Origin: Ensifer sp. USDA 6670
Lineage (GTDB): Bacteria > Pseudomonadota > Alphaproteobacteria > Rhizobiales > Rhizobiaceae
Direction of reading: 5' to 3'
Assembly (NCBI GenBank): GCA_000421085.1
Contig: ATWE01000010.1
Coordinates: 1-64,000, forward strand
DNA length: 64,000 nt
Shown here: piece after piece, positions 19,668 through 29,423 of the stretch
How positions within the stretch are numbered: the stretch's first letter is position 1
Layout of the letters: each line of letters begins with the position of its first letter
Translations under genes and position numbers: made by a program
The notes under the pieces: generated by a model
What the model was told of the DNA's origin: nothing
Databases searched by the model: none
Seen by the model: only the letters and a program-made list of their open reading frames with translations

Positions 19668-19677
19668 AAAACTCCTC

Positions 19678-20580
19678 TTATCCGAGATCGACGACGATAA
19701 TTTCCGGCGGCACGCCGAAACGGATCGGTGCGATGGAGCAGCCAAGGCCGCCCGAGACGATGAGATTGCGATTTTGCTCGACGATATGACCATAGGCATA
19801 TCGGTCGCCGAAACGCGATGGCACGACGGGCGAGTGGCCGGCAAAGCGCACCTGTCCCCCATGGGTGTGACCGGATAGCGTCAATGCGACCCGCGAGGGC
19901 ACCTTGGGAAAAATGTCCGGCTCGTGCGCGAGCAGGATCACTGGCGCCTCGTCCGCCACCTGTGCAAGCGTGCCGTCGAGATCGTCGAGCCCGCCCATGA
20001 ACGCGCGCTTCCATTTCCGTCCCGGCAGGAGCGCAAGCTGGTCCTCGAGCCCTGCGAGCCAGAAGGGGAAGCCGCTCTTCTCCAGGCGGATCGCGCGATT
20101 GCAGTGCACCTGAATGCCCACGCCTGCCAATGCCCGATGGCCGAAGGTCTCGCCGCCGCCGTTCTGCTGGGCAGTCCTGTCTTCCCACCAATCATGATTT
20201 CCCATGATCGCGTGAACGCCGAGCGGAGCCCTGAGCGTGGCAAGCGCCTTCGACCACTCGCTCGAATGGACATGGCGCGTCACGAGATTCATGCCGGAAG
20301 CGTAGTCGCCGAGAAGGACCGTCACGTCGCCGCCGAGGTCGTTGGCGCGCTCGCAGATGGATGCGATGCGATGCGCAGACATCCAGGGTTCGCAGGCGTG
20401 AATATCCGCGAGCGCGACCAGGCGGAGCTTCAGGCCGGGCGTCCAGCCGGGTGGCGTCAGGGCGTAGCGGGTCACCCTCAGACGCGCAAGCGGTTCGATG
20501 GCGAAGGCATAGCCGCCCAGGGCCACGGCGCTCACCAATCCACCGCCGAGGAATTTCATGAAGCCCCGCCGGGTGATCAC
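19678..20580 (-). CDS. Tat-exported-type metallophosphoesterase
   Basis: This calcineurin-like phosphoesterase of 300 residues shows the full metal-ligand series: D-x-H (ADIHACEP), GDYAS, GNHDW, AHEP and GHTHGG. The N-terminus MITRRGFMKFLGGGLVSAVA is a twin-arginine-type signal or anchor, so it probably acts in the periplasm. The family (YkuE/YaeI-like) hydrolyses phosphoesters or UDP-sugars; the substrate here is unknown. The GTG at 20580 is preferred over the ATG at 20559 because only it keeps the twin-arginine motif intact. It also lies one base after the ruvB stop. Confidence 0.87.
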   Translation of the reverse strand: MITRRGFMKFLGGGLVSAVALGGYAFAIEPLARLRVTRYALTPPGWTPGLKLRLVALADIHACEPWMSAHRIASICERANDLGGDVTVLLGDYASGMNLVTRHVHSSEWSKALATLRAPLGVHAIMGNHDWWEDRTAQQNGGGETFGHRALAGVGIQVHCNRAIRLEKSGFPFWLAGLEDQLALLPGRKWKRAFMGGLDDLDGTLAQVADEAPVILLAHEPDIFPKVPSRVALTLSGHTHGGQVRFAGHSPVVPSRFGDRYAYGHIVEQNRNLIVSGGLGCSIAPIRFGVPPEIIVVDLG

Positions 20581-20581
20581 T

Positions 20582-21622
20582 TCAGTCGTCCTCGAGCGTC
20601 AGCCGGAATTGACTTGCCTCGACATCCCCGGGCGGATTGAGGCCGAGATGCTTCCAGGCATTCGCCGTGAGCACGCGACCACGCGGCGTTCGCTGGATGA
20701 AGCCCTGTTGGATCAGATAGGGCTCGATGATGTCTTCGATCGCGTCGCGCGGCTCGGAAAGCCCGGCGGCGATCGTCTCGATCCCCACCGGCCCGCCGCC
20801 GAAATTATGGGCGATCATCGTCAGATAGCGCCGGTCGAGCTGGTCGAGACCCATGCTGTCGACGAGCAGCCGGGTCAGCGCCTCGTCGGCGATCTCTAGC
20901 GTCACGGCCTCCGCCCGTGCGACCTCGGCGAAGTCGCGCACCCGGCGCAGGAGGCGGCCGGCGATGCGGGGCGTGCCGCGCGCCCGGCGGGCAATCTCGC
21001 GCGCGCCTTCGTCGGTCATGCCGAGACCCATCAGCCGCGCGCCACGTCGGACGATCAGCTCCAACTCCTCGACCGTATAGAAATTCAGCCGCACGGGGAT
21101 GCCGAAGCGATCGCGCAGCGGCGTCGTCAGCAGTCCGAGGCGCGTCGTCGCCGCCACGAGGGTGAACTTCGCGAGATCGATCTTCACCGAACGGGCCGCC
21201 GGCCCCTCGCCGATGATGAGGTCGAGCTGAAAATCCTCCATCGCCGGATAGAGGATTTCCTCGACAGCCGGATTGAGGCGGTGGATTTCATCGATGAAGA
21301 GAACGTCGCGCTCTTCGAGATTGGTGAGCAGCGCCGCAAGGTCACCGGCCTTGGCGATCACCGGACCGGAAGTCGAGCGAAAATTGACGCCGAGCTCCTT
21401 CGCCATGATCTGCGCCAGCGTCGTCTTGCCGAGCCCGGGCGGGCCGACGAAGAGCACGTGGTCGAGCGCTTCGCCGCGATTGCGCGCCGCCTCGATGAAG
21501 ATCTTCAGATTGGCGCGCGCTTCAGCCTGGCCGGTGAACTCGTCGAGCGTCTGCGGGCGCATGGTCGCATCGAGGTCTTCGCCTCGCTTTTCCGGCGCGA
21601 TCAGACGTGCGGCATCGCTCAT
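20582..21622 (-). CDS. ruvB: Holliday junction branch-migration helicase RuvB
   Basis: RuvB is the AAA+ ring motor that, with RuvA, drives Holliday junction branch migration. The 346-residue protein starts [10 protein letters not shown] and has Walker A GPPGLGKT at 60-67, Walker [12 protein letters not shown], sensor 1 ATTR and the C-terminal winged helix. The frame continues 28 codons further upstream without family support. It is third in the ruvC-ruvA-ruvB order on the minus strand, about 170 bases after ruvA. The phosphoesterase gene follows at once. Confidence 0.96.
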   Translation of the reverse strand: MSDAARLIAPEKRGEDLDATMRPQTLDEFTGQAEARANLKIFIEAARNRGEALDHVLFVGPPGLGKTTLAQIMAKELGVNFRSTSGPVIAKAGDLAALLTNLEERDVLFIDEIHRLNPAVEEILYPAMEDFQLDLIIGEGPAARSVKIDLAKFTLVAATTRLGLLTTPLRDRFGIPVRLNFYTVEELELIVRRGARLMGLGMTDEGAREIARRARGTPRIAGRLLRRVRDFAEVARAEAVTLEIADEALTRLLVDSMGLDQLDRRYLTMIAHNFGGGPVGIETIAAGLSEPRDAIEDIIEPYLIQQGFIQRTPRGRVLTANAWKHLGLNPPGDVEASQFRLTLEDD

Positions 21623-21794
21623 GTCATTGCTTTCGTTTCGGGCTGTCCGCGGCCACAGGGGGTGCCGGCGGTGAGGACGGTCACCGTCGCTGCCGCGCTC
21701 AACCATAATAGGGGCACCCGGATCAATCCAGCGAGAACGGCCAGCGTCCCTCTACTCCAATGCTTTTGTGGCCGCAGGAAGGCTCGCCGCCTCC

Positions 21795-22412
21795 TCACCG
21801 CGACAGCTCCTTCAAGCCGAGGCGGATCAGCTTGGCGCTGTCGCCGCCCTCCCCGCCGTTTTTCAGCGCAGCCGCAACGGCATTCGCCGCCTGATCCCGC
21901 GAATAGCCGAGATTGGTGAGCGCCGAGACCGCATCCGCAACCGGCGCTGCGGCAACGCCTTCGCCGAGCTCCTGCTTGAGGCCGATCGACGGTGCCATCT
22001 CGCCGGCGAAGGCCGGAGCCTTGTTCTTGAGTTCGGTGACGATACGCACGGCAACTTTCGGACCCACGCCCGGCGCGCGCGAGATCGACGTCTTGTCCTG
22101 CAAGGCGATGGCGTTGGCGAGTTCCCCGGGGGTCAGCGTGGAGAGCACCGCCAGCGCCACCTTGGATCCCACGCCCTGAACGCTCTGAAGCAGGCGGAAC
22201 CATTCGCGCTCCAACACGCTCAGGAACCCGAACAGCTTCAGCTGATCCTCGCGCACATAGGTCTCGATGAAGAGAACGGCCGCCTCTCCGGCGCTTCCGA
22301 GCTTCCCGAGCGTGCGCGCCGAGCAATGGGCGACGTACCCGACCCCATGCACGTCGAGAACCACGTGATCCTCGCCGATCTCGTCTATCGTGCCCTTGAG
22401 CTTGCCAATCAT
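21795..22412 (-). CDS. ruvA: Holliday junction DNA-binding protein RuvA
   Basis: RuvA forms tetramers that hold the four-way junction open for RuvB. The 205-residue protein starts [13 protein letters not shown] with an OB-fold domain. Helix-hairpin-helix motifs follow ([17 protein letters not shown] and [20 protein letters not shown]), then a flexible linker and the RuvB-binding three-helix domain ([20 protein letters not shown]). GGAGGG 8 bases before the ATG at 22412 marks the start. It is separated from ruvC by about 215 bases holding a large inverted repeat. Confidence 0.96.
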   Translation of the reverse strand: MIGKLKGTIDEIGEDHVVLDVHGVGYVAHCSARTLGKLGSAGEAAVLFIETYVREDQLKLFGFLSVLEREWFRLLQSVQGVGSKVALAVLSTLTPGELANAIALQDKTSISRAPGVGPKVAVRIVTELKNKAPAFAGEMAPSIGLKQELGEGVAAAPVADAVSALTNLGYSRDQAANAVAAALKNGGEGGDSAKLIRLGLKELSR

Positions 22413-22427
22413 CCGGTTGCCCTCCAA

Positions 22428-22599
22428 CCCCCTCTGGCCTGCCGCCCATCTCCCCCACAAGGGGGAGGAGAACAATTGGCTTGCCCCACGCTCAGGCCGG
22501 AATGATTCCGCAAGCCGACGGCATCGGTGGAGGTGGGGAGTTCACCGCGTCCGGTCTCCCCCCTTGTGGGGGAGATGGCCGGCAGGCCAGAGGGGGAAT
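22428..22599. repeat. Large inverted repeat of RIME-like type between ruvC and ruvA
   Basis: The left arm 22428-22466 (CCCCCTCTGGCCTGCCG, then CCATCTCCCCCACAAGGGGG) and the right arm 22557-22598 are reverse complements with about two differences, separated by about 90 bases. Each arm also folds on itself through CTCCCCCACAAGGGGGAG-type palindromes. Minus-strand transcripts from ruvC into ruvA must cross it. Confidence 0.85.
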
Positions 22600-22627
22600 C
22601 GCTTGCCGTCATATTCATTCGCACGAC

Positions 22628-23140
22628 CTACCCCGCAAGTGCCGCAAGGCGGCTCGTAACGGCCTGCCTGTTATGGGCGTGACAGATGGCGATGGCGAGC
22701 GCGTCGGCGGCATCGTTGCCTTTGAACTCGGCCTTGGGCATCAGCACCTTCAGCATCATGTGTATCTGCTGCTTTTCGCCGTGTCCGACGCCGATCACGG
22801 CCTTCTTGACGGCGTTTGGCGCATATTCTGCGACCCTCAAGCCCGCCCGGGCCGGTACCAGCATGGCGATGCCGCGCGCCTGGCCGAGCTTCAGCGTGGC
22901 GGTCGCATCCTTGTTGACGAAGGTCTGTTCGACAGCGGCCTCGTGCGGCTGGTAGCCGTGCACCACCTCGGCAAGCCCGTCATGCAACTGGCAGAGGCGG
23001 GAGGCAAGGTCCATTTCGCCATCGGAAGTGACGGTGCCGGAAGCGACGAAACGCAGCGAATTGCCAAGCGTTTCGATGATCCCCCAGCCGGTGCGCCTCA
23101 AGCCCGGATCGATGCCGATGATGCGAATCGTATTCTGCAT
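22628..23140 (-). CDS. ruvC: Holliday junction endonuclease RuvC
   Basis: RuvC resolves Holliday junctions by paired nicks. The 170-residue protein has the RNase-H-like fold with the first catalytic Asp in [14 protein letters not shown], a Glu in AAVEQTF, and the C-terminal Asp pair in [16 protein letters not shown]. It is first of the ruvC-A-B set, upstream of yebC-type sequence in many bacteria; here yebC is nearby but separated by a plus-strand oxidoreductase gene. Confidence 0.96.
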   Translation of the reverse strand: MQNTIRIIGIDPGLRRTGWGIIETLGNSLRFVASGTVTSDGEMDLASRLCQLHDGLAEVVHGYQPHEAAVEQTFVNKDATATLKLGQARGIAMLVPARAGLRVAEYAPNAVKKAVIGVGHGEKQQIHMMLKVLMPKAEFKGNDAADALAIAICHAHNRQAVTSRLAALAG

Positions 23141-23309
23141 GCTTCACCCTATTTCGGTCGGCGGGACGCTGCCAGCAAAAAGTGAACAAAACAAAAACAT
23201 TAAACAGAAATGGTCGCGCGTTGCCTAAAAGCGCCGAGGCGCCCTTGGCGTAAAGAAACTTGAACCTACATTGCGGAAGATCAATTTCTCTTAATTGAAA
23301 GTCTCGTCC

Positions 23310-24308
23310 ATGATCCCCTTTTCCATTCTCGACCTGTCGCCGATCACCGAAGGGGGGAGCATCGCAGAGTCGCTTGAAAACTCGCGGCGGCTGGCAATCG
23401 CCGCGGAGGAGACCGGATATCAGCGCTTCTGGCTGGCCGAACACCATGGCATGAAAGGCATTGCCAGCGCCGCCACGTCTCTCGTGATTTCGCATGTGGC
23501 TTCGGCCACGCGGACGATCCGCGTCGGCTCGGGCGGAATCATGCTGCCCAATCATTCGCCGCTCGTCATTGCCGAGCAATTCGGCACGCTTGCGGCGCTT
23601 TACCCCGGCCGCATCGATCTCGGTCTCGGCCGCGCGCCCGGCACGGACATGAGAACGGCGCAGGCGCTCCGCCGCAACATGGAGGCGAGCGCCAACAATT
23701 TCCCCAACGATGTCGTGGAACTGCAGGCGCTGCTCGGCCCGGCGACCGAAGACCAGAAGATCATTGCCGTTCCGGGCGCGGATTCGAACGTGCCGATCTG
23801 GCTGCTCGGTTCGAGCCATTTCAGCGCCCATCTCGCCGGCATGCTCGGCCTTCCCTTCGCCTTCGCCTCGCACTTCGCGCCGGACATGCTGCTCTCCGCG
23901 CTCGAAATCTATCGCGAGCGTTTCACCCCGTCGCCCCAGCTCGACAAGCCGCACGTCATGGTGGGCGTCATGGGCGTCGCAGCCGACACCGACGATGAGG
24001 CGAACCACCTCTTCACCTCCATGCAGCAATCCTTCGTCGCGCTTCGCCGCAATGCCCGCGGGCGCTTCCCGCCGCCGGTCAAATCGATGGAGGGCCTCTG
24101 GAGCCAGGACGAGAAGATTTTCGTCGACCACGCGATGAGCTACGCGGTGGTCGGCGGCCCCGAGACGATCCGCCGAAAGATCGAGGCGTTTGTCGATCTC
24201 ACCAAGGCGGACGAACTGATCGTGTCAATGCCAATCTTCGATATGGAAGCGCGGTTGCGTTCGGTGAGGCTGTTTGCCGAAGCGCAACGCGGTCTCGGCG
24301 CCGCCTGA
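23310..24308 (+). CDS. LLM-class flavin-dependent oxidoreductase
   Basis: This luciferase-like TIM-barrel protein of 332 residues probably uses reduced FMN. It starts [15 protein letters not shown] and shows the family's signature segments [28 protein letters not shown] and [14 protein letters not shown]. These place it in the MsnO8/alkanal-monooxygenase-like group, whose substrates are generally unknown. A TTG five codons upstream is a weaker start. It sits alone on the plus strand between the divergent ruvC and convergent yebC. Confidence 0.87.
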   Translation: MIPFSILDLSPITEGGSIAESLENSRRLAIAAEETGYQRFWLAEHHGMKGIASAATSLVISHVASATRTIRVGSGGIMLPNHSPLVIAEQFGTLAALYPGRIDLGLGRAPGTDMRTAQALRRNMEASANNFPNDVVELQALLGPATEDQKIIAVPGADSNVPIWLLGSSHFSAHLAGMLGLPFAFASHFAPDMLLSALEIYRERFTPSPQLDKPHVMVGVMGVAADTDDEANHLFTSMQQSFVALRRNARGRFPPPVKSMEGLWSQDEKIFVDHAMSYAVVGGPETIRRKIEAFVDLTKADELIVSMPIFDMEARLRSVRLFAEAQRGLGAA

Positions 24309-24377
24309 CGCCTGCAGCAAAAACCCGCGTCGGTCGGAGCGATGCGGGGCAATTGCACTGGGGGATCTCGAACGCGT

Positions 24378-25124
24378 TCAGGCCGAGAGCTTTGCCAGAA
24401 CCTCGTCGGAAACCTCGAAGTTCGAATAGACGTTCTGGACGTCGTCGTCGTCTTCGAGATTGTCGATGAGCTTCATCAGCGACTGTGCCTTTTCCTCATC
24501 GACCGGCACGGTATTCTGCGGCTTCCAGACGGCCTTTACGGTCTCCGCCTCGCCGAGCGCACCTTCGAGCGCCTTTGATACTTCGCCGATATCCTCGAAA
24601 CCGCAGGTGATGGTGTGGCCTTCCTCATCGGTCTCGACGTCGTCGGCCCCCGCTTCGATCGCCGCTTCCATCACCTTGTCGGCGTCGCCGGCGGAGAGCT
24701 TGTATGTGATTTCACCGACGCGATCGAATGAGAAGGAAACCGAACCGGTTTCGCCGAGCGCCCCGCCCGCTTTGGTGAAGGTGGAGCGAACGTTGGAGGC
24801 GGTGCGGTTGCGGTTGTCCGTCAGCGCCTCGACGATGACTGCGACGCCTCCCGGGCCGTAGCCTTCGTAGCGGACTTCTTCGTAATTCTCGGCATCGCCG
24901 CCCGCAGCCTTTTTGACCGCGCGCTCGATGTTGTCCTTCGGCATCGACTGCGCCTTGGCGTTCTGGATTGCCAGGCGCAGGCGCGGGTTCATCGTCGGAT
25001 CGGGGAGGCCGGTTTTTGCTGCGACGGTGATTTCGCGCGCGAGCTTGGAAAACATTTTGGAGCGCACCGCATCCTGACGGCCCTTGCGGTGCATGATGTT
25101 CTTGAACTGTGAATGGCCAGCCAT
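24378..25124 (-). CDS. yebC: YebC/PmpR family protein (DUF28)
   Basis: This cytoplasmic protein of 248 residues has the diagnostic opening [20 protein letters not shown], then [22 protein letters not shown] and a three-domain fold. Family members act as transcription regulators (for example of ruv or quorum genes), and some act on ribosomes stalled at proline stretches. In many genomes it is beside ruvCAB, and here it is 1.2 kb from ruvC on the same strand. It is probably transcribed alone. Confidence 0.93.
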   Translation of the reverse strand: MAGHSQFKNIMHRKGRQDAVRSKMFSKLAREITVAAKTGLPDPTMNPRLRLAIQNAKAQSMPKDNIERAVKKAAGGDAENYEEVRYEGYGPGGVAVIVEALTDNRNRTASNVRSTFTKAGGALGETGSVSFSFDRVGEITYKLSAGDADKVMEAAIEAGADDVETDEEGHTITCGFEDIGEVSKALEGALGEAETVKAVWKPQNTVPVDEEKAQSLMKLIDNLEDDDDVQNVYSNFEVSDEVLAKLSA

Positions 25125-25240
25125 GACGCCCTCTGCATGCGTGATTTTGGTGAGATCGGGCGCCTTATAGTTTCATTGCCGCGTCCAGTCCAGCAGGCGC
25201 GTCGTGTTTTCAGGAGGCTGCAAACGCGCTGCCGCGGTCC

Positions 25241-26074
25241 TCAAACGCCCTGCAGGACATAGATGAGCGGTCTGCTCGGCAGGGAACGCAGCGACACCTT
25301 CACGGAAGGCTCCGTGGCGAAGCGCTTGTCGAAGTCTTCGCCGAACATCGCCAGAAAGTCGTTGGTCATCGGCCTGTGCATCGGCAGGATCAGCGCCGAG
25401 CGCAACCGCGAAACGACGCGGCTCATGCTCTCCGCCCCCATCGTCAGACCGCCGTCCACCGGCACCATGAGCACGTCGAGCCGGCCGATTTGCCGGTAAT
25501 GGCTTTCGTCGAGCTCGTGGTGCAGATGGCCGAGATGGCCGATACAGAGCCCGGCAATCTCGAAAATGAAGATCGAATTGCCGTCGCGTTCCATGCCTTC
25601 GAAGCCGGAACGGATATCCGTCGTCACATTGCGGATATAGGCGTCGCCGACGACGAGGTCATGATCCGCCGGCTCGCCATTGTCCCCCCAGCCATGCAGG
25701 ACATGCCGGATCGCCGGATCCGGCGCCAGGGTGTAGTGGCTGGAATGAGCCCTGTTCATCGTCACAACTGTAGGCGGCGATGGCGTGCGGAACCAGCCGT
25801 TGTAGTCCGTGGCGATCGAAACCCCGCCCGGCGTCTCGATCAGAAAGGTCGAATGGCCGAGAAAGGTGATCGTCACCTCGCTCGTGTCGGCCGACGCCAC
25901 GGGAGTGGCGGCGGCGGCCGAGAAGCTGGCGAACGTCGCTGCCGGGGTGGCTGCCGCGATCGCCTGGCATTGGCTCACATGGGCTTTCACCTGCTGCGCG
26001 TGAGCCGGTGCCGGCCAGAGCGCATGGATGAGCCAGATGACGGTCAGGGTGTAGGCAAGGTATCGCAGCAGCAT
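25241..26074 (-). CDS. Exported metallo-beta-lactamase-fold hydrolase
   Basis: This UlaG/RomA-like MBL-fold protein of 277 residues has an N-terminal signal peptide (MLLRYLAYTLTVIWLIHALW, cleavage near AHA), so a periplasmic location is likely. Core motifs are TITFLGHSTFLIETPGG, a serine-modified HSSHY metal-site region in place of the classic H-x-H-x-DH, GHLGHLHHELDE and PMHRPM. The motif changes mean the metal content and reaction are uncertain. AGGTGAAGG directly precedes the ATG at 26074. It is downstream of the RND pump genes in position but lies 170 bases beyond their end. Confidence 0.75.
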   Translation of the reverse strand: MLLRYLAYTLTVIWLIHALWPAPAHAQQVKAHVSQCQAIAAATPAATFASFSAAAATPVASADTSEVTITFLGHSTFLIETPGGVSIATDYNGWFRTPSPPTVVTMNRAHSSHYTLAPDPAIRHVLHGWGDNGEPADHDLVVGDAYIRNVTTDIRSGFEGMERDGNSIFIFEIAGLCIGHLGHLHHELDESHYRQIGRLDVLMVPVDGGLTMGAESMSRVVSRLRSALILPMHRPMTNDFLAMFGEDFDKRFATEPSVKVSLRSLPSRPLIYVLQGV

Positions 26075-26117
26075 CCTTCACCTCTCACATGTGCGGGATG
26101 AAAAACTTGCTCCCTCA

Positions 26118-26134
26118 CTCCGCCCGCATCCCGC
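26118..26134. repeat. 17-base direct repeat, copy 1
   Basis: CTCCGCCCGCATCCCGC occurs here and, identically and in the same orientation, at 30744-30760. The two copies flank the RND efflux operon. It may simply be a fragment of a common rhizobial intergenic repeat. Confidence 0.6.
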
Positions 26135-26246
26135 GTTGCTGCTCATGACGGGCGGCAGGCAGGATTATTCAAGGTTATGGTCGCGTCCAGCGTCCAACGA
26201 CGGACAACCGCTCACAATTACGTCATTGCCGATGCACCTGGTCTCC

Positions 26247-29200
26247 TCATTCTCCCGGCGCCGGCGCCGGCGCAGCCGCCGGTGCAGGCTTGCGGCGCAG
26301 TGAGCGCAGGGCCACGTAGAAGACCGGCGTCAGGAACAGGCCGAGGAAGGTGACCCCGAGCATGCCGGCAAAGACTGCCGTACCGAGAGACTGGCGCATT
26401 TCGGCGCCGGGCCCCGTGGCGATGACCAGCGGCACGACTCCGAGAATGAAGGCGAAAGCGGTCATCAGGATCGGCCGCAGCCTGAGCCGGCTCGCATCGA
26501 TCGCCGCCTCGATCGGCGTCTTGCCCTCCTCCTCGCCCTGGCGGGCGAATTCCACGATGAGGATGGCGTTCTTCGCGGCAAGACCGATCAGGACGATAAG
26601 CCCGATCTGCGTCAGCACATTGTTGTCGAAGCCCCGGATCGAAACGCCGAGAAGTGCCGCGAGGACTGCAAGCGGCACGATCAGGATGATGGCCAGCGGC
26701 AGCACCCAGCTTTCATATTGCGCCGAGAGTGCCAGGAAGACGAAGACCACCGAAAGCGCGAAGATGAAGACCGCAGTGTTGCCGGTCTGGCGCTCCTGCA
26801 AAGCGAGTTCCGTCCATTCGAAGGTCGTGCCCTGCGGCAGGATCTGACCTGCAAGCGCTTCCATCTTGTCGAGGGCGCTGCCCGTCGAGACGCCCGGCGC
26901 GGGGTTGCCCTGGACGGGGACCGAGACATACATGTTGTAGCGCTGGACGAGCGCCGGTCCGCTCGTATCGCGGATTTCGACGAGCGTGCCGAGCGGCACG
27001 AGGGCGCCCGAGGCGGAGCGTACCTTGAGCGCGAGTATGTCCTCCCGCTCCAGCCGGAATTGCTGGTCGGCCTGGGCGCGGACCTGATAGACGCGGCCGA
27101 AGGCGTTGAAATCGTTGACGTAGGACGTCCCCAAATTGATCGAGAGCGTCTCGAAGATATTGGGAATCGGCACGTTCAGGGCCCGCGCCTTGTCGCGGTC
27201 GATCGCCAGGAAAAATTGCGGGCTGGAGGCCGTGAAGGTGGTGAAGACGCCGGTCAGCCCCTCCGTCTGGTTGGCCGCTCCCATCATCTGATAGGCGAGC
27301 CCGAGCGCGCGGCGCATGTCGGCACTCTGGCGGTCCATGATCTGCATCTTGAAGCCGCCCGAATTGCCGATGCCTCGCACGGAGGGCGGCGGAACGGCAA
27401 TGATGAAAGCCTCCTGGATGCCTTGCATGGCACCGAAGATCTGGCCGATGATCTGTTCCGCACTCTGCTTTTGCGCGAGGCGATCTTCGAAACTGTCGAA
27501 GGGCGTGAAGATCACGCCGGAATTGGATGCATTGGTGAAGGTCGCGCCGTTGAAACCGGCAAAGGCGACCGCATCCTTGACGCCGGGCACCTCGCGGATC
27601 ATCTCCGAGGCCCGCCGGACGACCTTATCGGTGCGCTCGAGAGAGGCGCCGTCCGGAAGCTGAATGACGACGATGGCGTAGCCCTGGTCCATCGTGGGTA
27701 TGAAGCCGCGGGGCACGACCTGCGCCATGTACCAGGTGGCTCCGAGCAGGGCTACGAAGACGACGAGCGCCCCGGCTAGCGCAATCCGCGTCCTGACGAG
27801 GTGGCCCACCGTCCATGCATAGCCATCGGCCATGCGGTCGAAGCCGCGGTTGAAGCCGTTGGCAAACCCGCGGCCGATACGCGTCAGCGGATTGCGGCTC
27901 TTATGCTCGTGGTTCTCGTGCGGCCGCAACAGGATTGCGGCAAGCGCCGGCGAGAGCGTCAGGGAATTGACCGCGGAGATCACCGTCGCGACTGCGATCG
28001 TCACCGCGAATTGCAGGTAGAACTGCCCGGCAATACCCGGAATGAACGCGGTCGGCACGAACACTGCCGTCAGGACGAGCGAGATCGCGATGACCGCGGC
28101 GCCCACCTCGTCCATCGTCACATGTGCCGCCTCGCGCGGCGTCATCCCGCGCGCGAGGTTGCGCTCGACATTCTCGACAACAACGATCGCGTCATCGACC
28201 ACGATGCCGATCGCGAGGACGAGACCGAACAGCGTCAGCATGTTCAGCGAAAAGCCGAAGGCATAGAGGAGCGCGAATGTGCCGACGAGCGAAACGGGGA
28301 TGGCGACGATCGGAATGATTGCCGTGCGCCACGACTGCAGGAACACGATCACGACAAGAGCGACGAGGAGCGCGGCTTCCGCAATGGTCTTGTAGACCTC
28401 GTTGATGGATTCCGAGATGAATTCCGTCGGATTGTAGATGATCCTGTATTCGAGCCCCTCGGGGAAATCTCGCGAAAGCTCGGTCATCGTCGCTTGGATC
28501 GCGTCGGCCGCGGCGAGCGCATTGCTGCCGGGGCGGGAGAAGATGCCGAGCGCGACGGCGGGGCTGCCGTTGAGATAGCTGTTGGTCACGTATTCGCGCG
28601 CACCGAGCTCGATGCGGGCGACGTCCTGCAACTGGACGAGCCTGCCTTCTTCGGTGGCTTTGACGATGACGTAGCGGAACTGACGAGCGTCGCTGAAGCG
28701 GCCGTCGGTGGTCACTGTATACTGAAAGGCGCTGTCGCTCGACATCGGCGGACCACCGATGGAGCCGCCCGAGACCTGGACGTTCTGCTCGCGCAGCGCG
28801 GAGACGACATCGCCTGCGGTCATGCCGTAGGCGGAGAGCTTCTGCGGGTCGAGCCAGATGCGCAGCGCATATTCACGCTCGCCGAACAGAAGAACGTCGC
28901 CGACTCCGTCCAGCCGGACCAATATGTCGCGGATGCGCGTGCGGGCGTAGTTGGAAACATAAAGCTGGTCGTAGCGGTCGTTCGGCGAAAGCAGATGGAC
29001 GACCATCATCAGGTCCGGCGAGCTCTTCGTCGTGGTCACGCCGATGCGCCGGACTTCCTCGGGAAGCCGGGGCTCGGCGATCGAAACACGGTTCTGCACC
29101 AGCACCTGCGCCTGATCGAGATCGGTCCCGAGCTTGAAGGTGATCGTCAGCGCCATCGAGCCGTCAGCCGTGGCATAGGAGGACATGTAGAGCATGTTCT

Positions 29201-29423
29201 CCACGCCGTTGATCTCCTGCTCGAGCGGGGTAGCAACGGTATTGGCGACTGTCTCCGCGTCCGCGCCCGGATAGGAGGCGCGCACGACGATGGTAGGCGG
29301 TGCGATCTCCGGATACTGCGCCACCGGAAGCTGAAAATAGGCGATACTGCCGACGATCAGCAGAACGATCGAAAGCACCGATGCGAAGATAGGTCTGTCG
29401 ACAAAGAAATGCGCGAACCTCAT
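26247..29423 (-). CDS. RND multidrug efflux pump, inner-membrane transporter (AcrB-type)
   Basis: This HAE1-family proton-driven transporter of 1058 residues exports hydrophobic compounds through a tripartite pump. It starts MRFAHFFVDRPIFASVLSIV (TM1) and carries the classic motifs NTVATPLEQEINGVENMLYM, GIVVDDAIVVVENVER (with the proton-relay Asp pair in TM4), GFIPTMDQG and the C-terminal TM10-12 block (GLAAKNAILIVEFA with the conserved Lys). The C-terminus is Pro/Ala rich. It overlaps the adaptor gene stop/start by 4 bases (ATGA), so the two are coupled. No outer-membrane channel gene is adjacent; a TolC-like protein from elsewhere must complete the pump. Confidence 0.95.
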   Translation of the reverse strand: MRFAHFFVDRPIFASVLSIVLLIVGSIAYFQLPVAQYPEIAPPTIVVRASYPGADAETVANTVATPLEQEINGVENMLYMSSYATADGSMALTITFKLGTDLDQAQVLVQNRVSIAEPRLPEEVRRIGVTTTKSSPDLMMVVHLLSPNDRYDQLYVSNYARTRIRDILVRLDGVGDVLLFGEREYALRIWLDPQKLSAYGMTAGDVVSALREQNVQVSGGSIGGPPMSSDSAFQYTVTTDGRFSDARQFRYVIVKATEEGRLVQLQDVARIELGAREYVTNSYLNGSPAVALGIFSRPGSNALAAADAIQATMTELSRDFPEGLEYRIIYNPTEFISESINEVYKTIAEAALLVALVVIVFLQSWRTAIIPIVAIPVSLVGTFALLYAFGFSLNMLTLFGLVLAIGIVVDDAIVVVENVERNLARGMTPREAAHVTMDEVGAAVIAISLVLTAVFVPTAFIPGIAGQFYLQFAVTIAVATVISAVNSLTLSPALAAILLRPHENHEHKSRNPLTRIGRGFANGFNRGFDRMADGYAWTVGHLVRTRIALAGALVVFVALLGATWYMAQVVPRGFIPTMDQGYAIVVIQLPDGASLERTDKVVRRASEMIREVPGVKDAVAFAGFNGATFTNASNSGVIFTPFDSFEDRLAQKQSAEQIIGQIFGAMQGIQEAFIIAVPPPSVRGIGNSGGFKMQIMDRQSADMRRALGLAYQMMGAANQTEGLTGVFTTFTASSPQFFLAIDRDKARALNVPIPNIFETLSINLGTSYVNDFNAFGRVYQVRAQADQQFRLEREDILALKVRSASGALVPLGTLVEIRDTSGPALVQRYNMYVSVPVQGNPAPGVSTGSALDKMEALAGQILPQGTTFEWTELALQERQTGNTAVFIFALSVVFVFLALSAQYESWVLPLAIILIVPLAVLAALLGVSIRGFDNNVLTQIGLIVLIGLAAKNAILIVEFARQGEEEGKTPIEAAIDASRLRLRPILMTAFAFILGVVPLVIATGPGAEMRQSLGTAVFAGMLGVTFLGLFLTPVFYVALRSLRRKPAPAAAPAPAPGE

